Assembly: GCF_021869535.1 (NCBI RefSeq)
Contig: NW_026262712.1
Coordinates: 99,948,140-100,012,139, forward strand
Source of the DNA: Mytilus californianus
Taxonomy: Eukaryota > Mollusca > Bivalvia > Mytilida > Mytilidae
Direction: 5' to 3'
Length of the DNA stretch: 64,000 bases
Shown here: one piece after another, positions 44,346-54,178 of the stretch
Layout: each line of letters begins with the position of its first letter
Numbering within the stretch: position 1 is the first letter of the stretch
Translations under genes and position numbers: made by a program
The notes under the pieces: generated by a model
What the model saw: only the letters and a program-made list of their open reading frames with translations
Told to the model about the DNA's origin: nothing
The model's database searches: none

Positions 44346-44462
44346 TCAACCAATTTAGAGTCCTCAATTTCAGTTTCCTCTGTTGTTTGGTCATCTGCTG
44401 TATGCTTCCCTCTGTATTCTCTTTTTGCAGGACCTCAATAATCTCCAGTCCATCATCAGAAT
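44346..44462 (-). CDS. Candidate internal exon (acidic start)
   Basis: A good acceptor (TTTTATTTTTCAG, ending at 44463) precedes a frame reading DSDDGLEIIEVLQKENTEGS, then IQQMTKQQRKLKLRTLNW. A weak donor (GAG|GTATCC) is at about 44345. The peptide is charged and helix-prone. Function unknown. It may belong to the same minus-strand family as the neighbouring exons. Confidence 0.3.
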
Positions 44463-44479
44463 CTGAAAAATAAAATAGT

Positions 44480-45400
44480 ATTTACATAACAACTTAAAGT
44501 ATTTTACTATTTAATTTTAAATAATGATTAATGTTACTGTCCCTTTACAGTTTGTCTTGATAAGAAAGAAGAATTTGTTTCTATCCTACAGAATTATCAT
44601 ATTGATATATATATAGATTACACCAATACAACAAGTGTTTTATGATATTTCTCCACTCGAAACAGTTAAATTCAAATATTTAAAGCATGAGGATTACACA
44701 GTCATGTCATCAAAAGAATACATCTGCACTTTTTAATGTCAATAGAACTATTTGAACTGCATCCAATGTAAAATTTTCATTTTGTTCAGGATAGGAGACA
44801 TATTTGCTTGTGGTCAGTATTTTCATTGCAAGTTCTTTTTTTTTTTTACTTCTAGGATGCAACTTTTAAAATTTGTCTTGGCTGTCTTTTTTTGATTTTT
44901 TTATCCACTTTCAATTTTAGATTTATTGTGGGACCATTCACGCACACATTTTCTGTCAACATCGTAAAATTTTGCTGCAGAATGTTTCCCTTTTTCTTGG
45001 GCAAATTTCATAACTTTTAATTTTGAAATTAAACATAAAGTTATTTTTAGGTGTTGATGGTTTTGATTCCATTATTTTGGTCTCGCTATTAAAGTCCTTG
45101 TTCTATTTCAGTAAAATTTTCATTTTTTCAATATCAGTATTGTTCCCGGAAAATGTGTATATGCAAGGTATTTCAAGTCCCAATTTTAAAAAACTTGCAT
45201 AACTCCAGATACTTGATGTATACATGATATCCCCTTATTGAGCTGTTGAAATTATGTTCCATTGATGTGCACGCTTGTTCATTCGAAAATTTTAACTAAA
45301 TATTCGATGAGGTCACATTACCGATAAACGCTCTAGATTATGGAGACAATAAGAAACGTGTAGGTAGCTATAGTCTGTTTCAACAAAATTCAGTTAAAGG
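44480..45400. other. No gene seen
   Basis: AT-rich. Sequence near 44695-44760 (ACAGTCATGTCATCA, AGAATACATCTGCACT) is repeated at 11.51-11.57 kb. Otherwise nothing supported. Confidence 0.35.
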
Positions 45401-45457
45401 TCAATGAAGTTAGGTACGAAATTCACTAATTGACGCCCCCCTTTTGAAAATCGTCTT

Positions 45458-45655
45458 CGCCCCCGGGGTGTTTATTGGAATACGGTATATAATTATAAAT
45501 ATATTAGATCCAGTATTGGAAGTAGGAAAAGCTGGCAAAGACTCCTGCACTAGTCTTGCAGCTTTTATAACTTCCTTGAAGTCCTTTGGATTATTCTGGA
45601 TAACCATTAATTGAATAGATGCGGGGAGACCACAAATGAATGCTTAGTACTCCTT
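45458..45655 (-). pseudogene. Retroelement gag fragment
   Basis: Minus strand reads EY, stop, AFICGLPASIQLMVIQNNPK, then DFKEVIKAARLVQESLPAFP and TGSNIF. The FIxGLPxSIQ followed by a helix AARLxQE is characteristic of the C-terminal capsid region of LTR-type gag proteins. A shorter relative (AQESLVAFLIFDTGSNIYKG) is at about 11745-11650. It complements in position the N-terminal gag relics at 8.0-9.1 kb, but is not adjacent to them. Confidence 0.5.
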
Positions 45656-45784
45656 TATATGCCAAATTCTGCCATATGAGTCTTTGGTGACTTCTTCCAA
45701 ATTTGTGTGGATTATGAATTCCTTTCGGACACAAGATGTGTCTTCTTTGGGGGCCTTTTAAAGTCATTACCGGTTGAGATTTTT

Positions 45785-45897
45785 TTTCATGAATTTAATC
45801 TAAAATTTTCATCCGCCTTTTCAACAACAAGTCCAGAAAACCATTCACTTTCATACGCCACAGCAACATTCATACTGTCCAACTTTGATTTCATCAT
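45785..45897 (-). pseudogene. WYPG-type module exon, diverged copy
   Basis: An acceptor (ACTTATCAG) is followed by DDEIKVGQ. A 4-bp insertion relative to the copy at 49.2 kb then shifts the frame, and it resumes as NVAVAYESEWFSGLVVEKAD. Downstream ISTGNDFKRP and KKTHLVS, in a different frame, correspond to NDFKWPxKEDTSCV. The pattern VAxExxWxxGxV...FKWP matches the frame at 50438-50737. I read it as an SH3/Tudor-like small barrel, but that fold is inference. Confidence 0.42.
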
Positions 45898-46256
45898 CTG
45901 ATAAGTAAATTCAAGAAATTAAAAAAATAATTCTAACCTTGATCTTGATCTAAAATGAAAAAAAAAAAATTAGACTTAATTTTTTATTACAAAAAAAATT
46001 ATTAACAATATACAGATGTCCTGTCCCCTGACTTCCACAAATATACTATTAGCTAGTTTAATCAAGAATATGATATTTTTTGTTCTGGTGTGCATAAAAC
46101 AAACTTAATTGATAGGACTTTTTCTATTTAGTATTATTTCTATTTATGTTCCATTATACATGTACTAATGCAGTATATCATTATAATTTTCTTTTCTAAT
46201 AAATAATTTTCTTTGTTAAGCATGTTTATTGTTGGTTATTGTCTAATTTTCCTTAC

Positions 46257-46322
46257 CTTTGCTAATGTCAGTAACCTCATGATGATTTCATGTGAATCCA
46301 AAACCCCTTCTTCAGTATTCAT
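46257..46322 (-). CDS. 66-bp mini-exon with both splice sites
   Basis: Acceptor CCTTTTTCTAG (ending 46323) and donor AAAG|GTAAGG (from 46256) frame exactly 22 codons starting MNTEEGVLDSHEIIMRLLTL and ending AK. The same last bases (TGACATTAGCAAAG) occur at 50.43 kb, there fused to the end of the WYPG exon with the donor changed to GATAAGG. So the 50.4 kb locus appears to have lost this exon's 5' half by recombination. Function unknown. Confidence 0.45.
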
Positions 46323-46329
46323 CTAGAAA

Positions 46330-47040
46330 AAGGTTACACAACAATGAGATGTAAATAAACGTTTATAGACTAGTTATTTCCTAATGTAAAATGATGACAT
46401 GGACATTTACAGATATCTATATGTACAACAAACTAATAACTGTCTCATGTAATATACCACAATACTAGAACTGGATACATGTATAAAGAAAGCCAATCTT
46501 TGGAACTTTACGAACCTATAACTATTTCTTGCATAACTTAAGACCAAACCACATTGTGACCTGAGCAAACTATACCAATTTTTAAGTCCTATACTGTATT
46601 ATTAAATATATTATTTGCCAAGTTTGAACTGATATTGCTTAAAAGAACATGTATATGAGATTCTTTTTGTTTTAGCTGTCTCACAGATTTATACCAGAAC
46701 CTGTCATACTTTGAATCTATCTATATAAGTTAACAAACAATAAGATAAAATAAACATTTTATTACTAGCTAAATATGTCTGATATAACAACATATATATA
46801 TATTTACATAAACAAATTACAACTTGGAAAAACTAACAGTTTTTTGACACTTTTGAAATTAAAATTGAGTTATCCCCCTGTTCATATAAATATAAAAATT
46901 TAAACTTGGGGGATAAGATGCAAAGGCTAATGTGTAGAATTTCTATAAAATTGGCCAAATACAGGTACAAAGCAGCTATAACCCCCAAGTGGAATGGGGA
47001 ACCTTTGTTGCCAGTACAATTTAACCTAACTTCTGTCTCT
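46330..47040. other. No gene seen
   Basis: AT-rich sequence between the mini-exon and the YR relic. A short (TA)n-like stretch lies at 46790-46803. No supported feature. Confidence 0.35.
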
Positions 47041-47049
47041 CTCTTTTTA

Positions 47050-47420
47050 TTGTTTTTGAGCATTTTCAAGAACATTAGAAGTATGAATGTATCTTGTGTA
47101 ACAATTAGATGACCATCTACCAAGTGTTTGCATTAAATGATCTTCAAGACAGTCTTCTTGAGCAGATGTAGCTACACCAATTCGAAAGGAATGTCCATTG
47201 TATGAGTCACTATATAAGCCTTATTTGTCAAGTAAAATTTTGTGAAATGAAAAATTTTCTGTTTAAAGGTTTCCAATCTTCGGAAATGAAAAAGGCCTCA
47301 GTATTAGAAGTGTACACAGACTGCATCAACTGATTGTATTTCAAAATAGAATAACCTGTTTTGTAAAGCAAGATAGTACATTTTTGATACCTTGTCTAAA
47401 AGGATCAGTTTTTTACAAAA
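47050..47420 (-). pseudogene. DIRS-like tyrosine recombinase relic, C-terminal
   Basis: Reads KTDPFRQGIKN, a decayed middle (SVYTSNTEAFFISEDWKPLN), then YNGHSFRIGVATSAQEDCLE, LMQTLGRWSSNCYTRYIHTS. The HSFRIG (His-x-x-Arg) and GRWSSxxYxRYI (Tyr nucleophile) boxes are intact and closer to family consensus than in the 35.6 kb copy. Several stops and frameshifts precede them. Confidence 0.72.
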
Positions 47421-47752
47421 ATATGTATGTAGTAATTTTTTCTCATTTTTGACAAAATTGACATAGTTATAGGTAAACGTTTGCGTTTGACAGTAGACCC
47501 CTGTTCTTTCTTTCAACCACTTAAAATTGTTTAAGACACTCAAGAGGCTTTCCAAAACTAATCAACTCCATACTTTAAAAAAATGAAACTGAATGACATA
47601 ATTGTTTAGTGTTCTCCACAATATGCTAAGAAACACATAAAACAAGTTTTCAGACCAAGGTGGGAGGCTGTCTTCATCCCATGTTGATCCATCTAATAAA
47701 AGAGAACATTACGGGTGTTATTTTGAAAGTGAATACTTCCATGAACTGTCTA

Positions 47753-47944
47753 TTATGCATTCCAAAGGATCTCTGACAGTGACGGACAAGGTGTTGATTC
47801 TTCCTCGGCTTCTGGTGCTAATTCTCGGAATTTGTCTATCTGAAAACGAGATAAAGCATCTGCTATAGTGTTACTCCCACCAAGTAAATGTTCACTAAAA
47901 ACCACAAAATTGTTATATACAGCATACATTGTTAAGTGTCTCAA
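47753..47944 (-). pseudogene. DIRS-like RNase H C-terminus relic
   Basis: Contains LLGGSNTIADALSRFQIDKF followed by RELAPEAE and SLSEILW. This matches PGYQNDISDALSRFQIDRFH and KLAP of the 38.4-38.7 kb copy. Together with the recombinase relic 330 bp downstream it marks a second, shorter DIRS-like insertion in the same orientation. Confidence 0.65.
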
Positions 47945-47954
47945 CGTCTCGAGG

Positions 47955-48170
47955 TCAAAATTTAATTCATATAAGACATGTTTGTATAACAGTATTTCAT
48001 ATCATATTTATATTTTTACATCATTCCTGATCAAAAACATAAGCATAATTTAAGATTTTTTTGTTGAATATAAAAAAAAACTGCTGATATGGAATGACCA
48101 ACTATACACAACATTTATTTATTATGAGTCTCGAGTTCAGTCATTTGATTACAATTGTAATCTCAACAAT
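47955..48170. repeat. Unit E copy (left part)
   Basis: Shares AATTCATATAAGACATGTTT, GGAATGACCAACTATACACA and GAGTCTCGAGTTCAGTCATT with the other units. It also shows the empty target site of element D. Confidence 0.6.
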
Positions 48171-48209
48171 CTCCGCATCTGTCGCCATGTTGGATTTCTC
48201 TGTTTCCGA

Positions 48210-48411
48210 AGTATTTATGACGAATAATTTTACCACAATGCGCATTAGCATTTTTTGTTGGTCTAACAACAGTTTAAAGCTCTGACGTCTTCCATCGTTA
48301 AAAGCGATAAAGACTCAAAGGTTGTAAAGTCATTTTCTAAAAGTTCATTCGTTGTGCTTTCGTCAAGTTTCTTGGCTGTCGCCACGCTCTTATTCTGTCT
48401 ATGTCCTCCAT
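48210..48411 (-). pseudogene. Broken small helical (SAM-like) domain ORF start
   Basis: ATG at 48411 begins MEDIDRIRAW. After a frameshift it continues AKKLDESTTNELLENDFTTF, ESLSLLTMEDVRALN, and (after another) LLDQQKMLMRIV. The pattern LDxxTxxxLxxNxFxxxxSLxxLxxEDxxxL followed by a QxxML helix is that of SAM-like helical domains. Such domains start several mollusc proteins, including mobile-element ones. Two frameshifts make it non-functional. Confidence 0.4.
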
Positions 48412-48979
48412 TTTGATGATTTACGTACAAAATTTTAACAATAATGTCACTACAGAACTACCTGTTCAGTTAACATCCATACACTAATTTTTTTTGAATA
48501 ATTTGATCCAAATTCGAGTTGACAATCTCTTAATCGGCGCGAGGCTGTTTACATGTCACACATATCGGCAAAATAGCATTTGTGTTGCAAAAGATGCATC
48601 CCATGCAACAAGCGACACGGTCAAGTTTTAAGGACCACAAAGCTCGAGATAGAATTATGTATCCAGAAGCAATACACATTATTGATTACAGAAGTCTTAA
48701 AAATGTGTATGGGGCAATTTTACTCGCATATAACATCTAATTTTCTTGATGTTTGATATAAAAATTTTGTTTTGCTTTGTCGAAATTTAAAGTTATTTCA
48801 AAAGTATATGCTTGATAACATATTGAGTAAATCTTTATAGATAAGTACTTCCATAAGCCTTGAAAGCTCTTTGTCAGTAAAATGTATGGACATAACCATG
48901 TCAATTAGTAAAATAGTTATAATACAGAAAGATTGAAATTTAATCTGAATTTCTTGATATTCCTCTATATGCCAAATTC

Positions 48980-49195
48980 TGCCTTACAAGTGTTTGGTGA
49001 CTTCTTCCAAATTTATTTGAAAATAAATTTTGGACACAAGATGTGTCTTCTTTGGCAGGCCATTTGAAGTCATTATCAGTTGAGATTTTTTTCATGAAAT
49101 TAATTAATTTTCGTCCACTTTTTCAATGACAAGTCCAGCAAACCATTCGCTTTCATATGCCACAGCAATGTTCTGTCCAACTTTGATTTCATCAT
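48980..49195 (-). pseudogene. WYPG-type module exon, second copy
   Basis: Acceptor AATTTTCTTTTCAG, then DDEIKVGQNIAVAYESEWFA and GLVIEKVDEN. A frameshift follows, then FMKKISTDNDFKWPAKEDTS and C. It aligns with 45785-45897 and with 50438-50737. The flanking DNA 48.95-49.48 plus 50.30-50.45 kb parallels 45.64-46.28 kb, so the two are segmental duplicates. Confidence 0.45.
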
Positions 49196-49485
49196 CTGAA
49201 AAGAAAATTCAAGAAATTAAAAAAAATATCTTGAACAATTCTGACCCTAAAGTGTTTGAAAAAAAATTGAGACTTAGTTTTTATAAAAAAAAAAGAATTA
49301 TCCACAATATACAGATGTCCTATTCCCTGACCTCCAAAAACACACTATTAGCTAGTTTAATCAAGAATATGATAATTTTTATTCTAGTATCTTCTACACT
49401 TTCAAAGACTTTTGATACGGTCTGTTGATGAAAGGGATGATGTATTTCTCTGGTTTTTGACACTGGTGTGCATAAAAGAAACTTA

Positions 49486-50303
49486 ATTCATGGATTTTCT
49501 AGCATTCCACAGGGTCCGGTATTCGGCCCCATTCCCAACGGTAAAACCCCTACATTTTTCCCAATTTTTGGGGAAAAATTCCCAATTGATTACAAAACTC
49601 ATTTTCATCTTTATTATTCAAGACAGAGATGTTTATTATGTTCAACCGCTAGCTTTATGCCGAAAATTGCCAACAAGTAATGTGTAAATCCCAGTTGAAA
49701 CATAATGACTGACAAAAAACAACATTGACAAGCAATGGCTGCCAAAACACAGGAAGTGAAGAAAATTACAAAACCAGATCAAATTCCGGAAACGAATAAG
49801 GCTATAATTCCGGGTTTGCAGATAAAATACAATAAATAAAAAAAAAAATGATTTGTATAGTTCTTAATATACAAATCCTTGAAATAAATAAATTAAAAAA
49901 AATTCAAGCATGTGACAACTATGAAATAACAACCCTGAAATTGAAAACTAAAAGATATATAAAAAAAAAGAAAAAAGAAACAGGATATATTTTATACAGA
50001 AAAATATTTTAGTTCACAAATTTTCATGTAAAAATAAAATAAAATGTGACAATACTTGTCTTTTTCACCAAAAAACAGAACAGAAAATTGAATTATTAAT
50101 AGCATTCATCATGTAGTTTCTTACTTTATTTTCACCATGTTCACCAAAAAAGAAAATTTTTATTGAACTAAACACACTAAAACTAGCATTTGGTATATAG
50201 GTTGTTTTTCCCAATTTCACTGAAAACCGTGTTAAAAAATTCCCAAAACTGGCCAGGGTCCCTTTTCCCAAAATACTTAGATAAACCCCTGTAATTGATA
50301 GGA
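49486..50303. mobile_element. Insertion of ~820 bp in a duplicated segment
   Basis: The paralogue at about 46.10 kb reads AAACTTAATTGATAGGACTT. Here AAACTTAATT is followed by about 820 bp and then AATTGATAGGACATT. AATT is on both sides. The inner ends ACAGGGTCCGGTATTCGG (49509) and AAACCCCTGT (50302) are inverted at ACAGGG/CCCTGT, so a TIR element may start at 49509 with about 23 bp of extra DNA to its left. The interior holds repeated CCCAATTT and ATTCCCAA motifs and no supported gene. Confidence 0.5.
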
Positions 50304-50437
50304 CATTTTCTATTTAGTATTATTTCTAATTATATTCCATTATACATGTACTAATGCAGTATATCATTATTAATAATTTTCTTTGTTAAGCATGAATATT
50401 GTTGGTTATTGTCTAATTTTCCTTATCTTTGCTAATG

Positions 50438-50737
50438 TCAGTAAGTCATCAATGTTTTTTTTGTATTGGACATTGTCCACAGACGTCCATTTGCCAAGTT
50501 ATTAACATGAACTTTGCACAACATTGCATTTATATGTGCTATTGCACAATCGTCTTTCCCCGGCCATTTGAAATTTGCACCACAAGGGTGTATGTATTTG
50601 ATTGAGGCCCAGTCAACTCCTTTTATCTCTGTTACTACTCCAGGGTACCATCTATCCTCAAATGCAACAGCATAATAGCTGTTTATCTCCCAAGTGTCTG
50701 TATCTAGAACAGACAATTGGTAACAAGTTGATTTCAT
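50438..50737 (-). CDS. WYPG/FKWP module exon, best copy
   Basis: A 99-codon frame: WEINSYYAVAFEDRWYPGVV, TEIKGVDWASIKYIHPCG, NFKWPGKDDCAIAHINAMLC and KVHVNNLANGRLWTM. Near the end an A-run (ACAAAAAAAACATTG) shifts the frame relative to the 20.3 kb copy (NNIDDLYK). It then meets sequence shared with the 46.26 kb mini-exon. The VAxExxWYPGxV start followed by FKWP and D-D is a module I recall from uncharacterised mollusc and cnidarian proteins. A small beta-barrel reader domain is inferred. No complete gene is visible. Confidence 0.5.
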   Translation of the reverse strand: MKSTCYQLSVLDTDTWEINSYYAVAFEDRWYPGVVTEIKGVDWASIKYIHPCGANFKWPGKDDCAIAHINAMLCKVHVNNLANGRLWTMSNTKKTLMTY

Positions 50738-50789
50738 AAAGTGAGTGCTTTATTTGTCGTTTTTTAAATTATTTAACTTTTATTTTATT

Positions 50790-51345
50790 TCATGGTCTCA
50801 GAAACTGTCTATTATATTACTTTGCAATAAAGGTGCCACTATATACATTTTCATTCATCTGTCTGCAGGTCTTGGAAGTGTCTCACCTTCCAAAATTTAA
50901 ATCATATGAGACATGTTAGTAAAACAGAAACTAGTACATATCATATTTGTATTTTTTCCTCATACGTAATAAAAAATGTAAGCATAAGATAAGGGGATAT
51001 AGTTACCTGCTTTACCCTTAATTCTATTAAGTTCATTAATTTCTTGAATATAAACTAAACCTGCTGATATGGAATGACCAACTGTACCACAACATTTATT
51101 TATTATGAGTCTGGAGTTCAGTCACTTGCATTTTACACTTGTAATCTCAACAATCTGAACAATATACATCCTTAAAGAAGAGTCTGTAAATGTGAAGACT
51201 TTTCTCTTTAAAGTTGTTACTTTGAAATTTGTGTAGGATTGATATTGGTTTTATGAATGTTTGAGAATATAAGTGTAAACATTATATACTTTCGAACTTC
51301 TGTTATTACAGTTTCGACAGTATATTTTTTTTTTTAAATATTGGC
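50790..51345. repeat. Unit E with its left flank (empty site for D)
   Basis: Contiguous equivalent of 12.97-13.05, 13.96-14.20 and 18.96-19.26 kb. GGAATGACCAACTGTACCAC at about 51070 is the uninterrupted insertion site of element D. Confidence 0.65.
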
Positions 51346-51411
51346 AGGAATTCACTTATGTTACTTTAAGTGTGACATTGTAAGAAAAAAATTTAAAAAA
51401 ACATAACTCTT

Positions 51412-51545
51412 CTCTGACTATGTGGTATGGGTTATTCTCATTGAAGGCTGTAATGTTGCCTATAATCATGATAATTGCTTCCGTCAACTTCATTTGAACT
51501 TTGGTGGATAGTTGTTTCAATGGCAATTATACCACATCTTATTTT
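51412..51545 (+). repeat. Dispersed repeat family F
   Basis: Near-identical to 19322-19460 and at the same distance from unit E. It is therefore part of the same segmental duplication. Confidence 0.65.
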
Positions 51546-51610
51546 TATACGAAACTGGAAAGCGACAGCTTCACTTAAACATTTCCTCATGGTATTTGAC
51601 AGTCACTCTT

Positions 51611-51881
51611 ACAGCGGATTTCATTGAGTGTGTAGCCAAAGGTAATATCTTTGGTTAGCTTGCTTGTTAGCTGAACCGTGAAGTCATTATTAGGTCAGGT
51701 GTACTACCCTCCTTTCGAAGTAGCCTAGTCCAACAGACAGATAGATTGGTTATCTGTTGGACTAGTCTACTTTTAAAGGAGGGTAGTTTACCTGACCTAA
51801 CAATGACTTTACGGTTCAGCTTAAAAGCAAGCTAACCAAAGATATTACCTTTGGCTACACACTCCATGAAATCCGCTGTAA
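51611..51881. mobile_element. Fold-back MITE, almost entirely inverted repeat
   Basis: Two arms of about 125 bp pair along their length: TTACAGCGGATTTCATTGAG, TAGCCAAAGGTAATATCTTT, GGTTAGCTTGCTTG, TCATTATTAGGTCAGG and ACTACCCTCCTTT on the left, with their complements on the right. The loop is about 25 bp around ACAGACAGATAGATTGG. Arm identity is about 90%. No coding sequence and no clear target duplication. Confidence 0.85.
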
Positions 51882-52004
51882 TACAAAGTTTTACATTGCA
51901 TTGTTTGCATCCAATTGAAGCTTCATGTCTTCTATTTTGCATTGTTTGCATCTGCTTGGTTTTTATACGACCCAAAAAATGACAAACTATACATGAAATT
52001 TATT

Positions 52005-52340
52005 TATTATGAGTATAGAGTTCAGTCACTTGCATTTTACACTTGTAATCTCAACAATATCAACAGTATGCATTCATAAAGAAGAGTCCGTAAATGCGAA
52101 GACTTTTCTCTTTAAAGTTTTTGCTTTTTGTAGGATTGATACTGGTTTCATGCATGCAGACATATAAGAAAGATTGTTGAGAATATAAGTGTAAACATTA
52201 TATACTTTCGAACTTCTGTTATTACAGTTTCGACAGTATAAACAATAGATCTTATTTTTAAATATGCCTTTATAAAATCATTGATACCAATGTAAACCAA
52301 TTGTTAAATTTTTGTAATTTGTTTAAGCAAAAAGTTTTTC
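52005..52340. repeat. Unit E copy
   Basis: ACTTGCATTTTACACTTGTA and AAGAAAGATTGTTGAGAATA, TTACAGTTTCGACAGTATAA, then AAGCAAAAAGTTTTTC. Matches 20.80-21.12 and 30.79-31.11 kb. It lies directly downstream (minus strand) of the exon remnant 52351-52432. Confidence 0.65.
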
Positions 52341-52350
52341 TTCTGCCTTC

Positions 52351-52432
52351 TTATATGACAACAGGTGGTTTAATTTTTCTTTCAACCTCATCTTCAGGGA
52401 TACTGTGTAGTTCTTTTTCTGGAATACACCCT
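52351..52432 (-). pseudogene. Remnant of the duplicated terminal exon
   Basis: LGCIPEKELHSIPEDEVERK, then IKPPVVI and a stop. Aligns with the last codons of 19596-19727 (LEDVLHSFPKDDVERKIKPP). The upstream half and the acceptor are gone. Confidence 0.45.
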
Positions 52433-52539
52433 AACATCAGATTTTTTTTTCGAAATTTAACACTATAATTAAGGTATGGGGGGAATAATAATTCAGAATA
52501 TTTTTTTTCTGTCATCTGCTTGACCAGAATAACCGTTTT

Positions 52540-52895
52540 ACAGATGATATCGGATATGTTCCTTATGTCGTAACTACAATACCCTCCCTTTTCACGAATG
52601 TGACTTACCGAATTAGACTATTTACCGGATTTGTAATAACATAAGCAACACGACGGGTGCCACATGTGGAGCAGGATCTGCTTACCTTCCGGAGCACCTG
52701 AGATCACCCCCAGTTTTTGGTGGGGTTCGTGTTGCTTAGTCTTTGGTTTTCTATGTTGTGTCATCTGTACTATTATTTGTCTGTTTGTCTTTTTTTTTTT
52801 GGCCATGGCGTTGTCAGTTTGTTTTCGATCTATGAGTTTGACTGTCCCTCTGGTATCTTTGGTCCCTCTTTTACATGATTTCCAAAACCAAAGTA
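52540..52895 (+). repeat. Dispersed repeat family L
   Basis: Contains GATGATATCGGATATGTTCC, TTATGTCGTAACTACAAT, GGGTGCCACATGTGGAGCAG, GGTGGGGTTCGTGTTGCTTA and GTTTGACTGTCCCTCTGGTA. I recall this ~350-bp sequence as one of the commonest interspersed repeats of mussels. The hydrophobic frame inside (plus strand, from 52664) is repeated with it in many places and is not a gene. Confidence 0.6.
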
Positions 52896-52900
52896 GAATC

Positions 52901-52933
52901 AGGTGAGCGACACAGGCTCTTGAGAGCCTCTAG
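52901..52933 (+). mobile_element. Family B copy B5: right tip only
   Basis: AGGTGAGCGACACAGGCTCT, then TGAGAGCCTCTAG with the terminal hairpin and CTAG end, joined directly to repeat L. Only ~33 bp remain. This shows the 3' tip can be found alone, as in truncated rolling-circle copies or in end swapping. Confidence 0.65.
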
Positions 52934-52939
52934 TTTGTC

Positions 52940-53459
52940 TTCCGGTAGAAGCGAAAGTAGGAATCCACGTGTTTACGGTTCTCGTTGTTGTTGTTGTCTC
53001 ATCACACGCTTCTACTGTTCTCTGAGTAATTAGAGTGTTGACTTGGCCAGTTAGTGTTGTCACATTTTGTTGGACTGCACTGTCGTAGACTTCCTTGAAA
53101 CAATGTTTATTAAAGTTCTATTGTTTGTCTCTACAGATGCATCTTGGGATGCCGAACTGCCTAATAAGGCGTCGTGCACGTGGTCGTTAATGGTGGTGTC
53201 TGTGGCAGTGGAATTCTGGGATCGCGCACTACCCAATATGGTGTCAGCGTGGCCCTCGGCGTTTCACCCACGCATCGGAAATAACATTTTCTCCAGACTC
53301 TCGTAAAAGCCTGACCAATGCCATCCTCCTCGAATTTTGAGGAATTCTAATCCCTTTTGCCTTTAGTTCTTGTCTTAATCTGATAAAAGTCCAGTTTTCG
53401 GGCATTTCCAGATCGTAATGCACGTGTGTCTTTGTCCCCAATATACGAATTGGTCCCAT
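52940..53459 (-). pseudogene. gag N-terminus with SAP-like motif (DIRS-like, inferred)
   Basis: ATG at 53459 opens MGPIRILGTKTHVHYDLEMP, then ENWTFIRLRQELKAKGIRIP and RRMALVRLLRES. The WTxxxLRQELKxKGI...RxxLVRLL pattern is a SAP-type helix-extended-helix, a small DNA/RNA-binding motif. After a stop at 53244, in other frames, come ADTILGSARSQNSTATDTTI, VETNNRTLINIVS and NVTTLTGQVNTLITQRTVEA, a Ser/Thr/Asn-rich linker like that of the 29.5 kb gag relic. It ends next to B5. Connecting it with the DIRS-like gag rests on the linker similarity only. Confidence 0.5.
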
Positions 53460-53469
53460 GATGAAGAAT

Positions 53470-53985
53470 CACATAGGTTTAAAATTAAAGCAGAATACAA
53501 ATATAATCCAATTTAGAATCGTCTTGATGATAAATTGAAAGTGACAAACTCTGGAGAGATGATGCACTATCATGACTATGAAGCACAAACTTAAAAAAGT
53601 ACCTTTGTGGCTGATTCTGAATTGTTTAAAAACGTAAATCCGAATTACTGGATACGAAACACTTATACTTAGTGAACAAATGTCAGTTTAAAATAAACAT
53701 ACGAATACTGTATATATATAACTCCAAATAGCAAATAGAATAGAATATTCAAATTAAATCTCAGAAAAATAAAATATGGCTGCTGAAACTGCAACAAGCT
53801 TTATAAAATGACCACCTATCCCTTCAATATCTGTAATATGATTGGTCAAATCCTTATCTTATCTCTGTAGACAAAAATAACTTATCAAAGGTCTTGATAA
53901 TATTAAACACATGATGGGACAGGGTAAAAGATGATGAGAACATGAATAAAAATATATAAACTCCAATTTAATACATTAAAATCCT
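53470..53985. other. No gene seen
   Basis: AT-rich DNA upstream of the SAP-like frame. It could contain its promoter. Nothing specific identified. Confidence 0.35.
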
Positions 53986-53987
53986 AT

Positions 53988-54178
53988 TTCCAGACAATAA
54001 CTTGTGTTAAAGTGTATGGATCTCTCTGAAATTGTACTGCAAGGTATCATACCACAAAGGGAAGGATGGGATTGAGTTTTGGGGTGATGAATCATAAGGG
54101 GGTTCCAAAAATTGGGGGGGATTTTTTTCCCCTTTTTTTCCTTTTAAATTTTCCATTTCGAGTTGGTTATTTCTGATT
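53988..54178 (+). mobile_element. Family A fragment (one unit)
   Basis: One ~140-bp unit (TGTATGGATCTCTCTGAAAT, ACCACAAAGGGAAGGATGGG), the G/T tract GGGGGGGATTTTTTTCCCC and TTCCATTTCGAGTTGGTTAT. It ends exactly where family B copy B3 starts. Confidence 0.7.

Noticed and set aside
52664-52906. Hydrophobic 80-codon plus-strand frame
   Set aside because: It lies wholly inside dispersed repeat L and ends in repeat L and family B sequence. Typical of repeat-borne frames in mussels.
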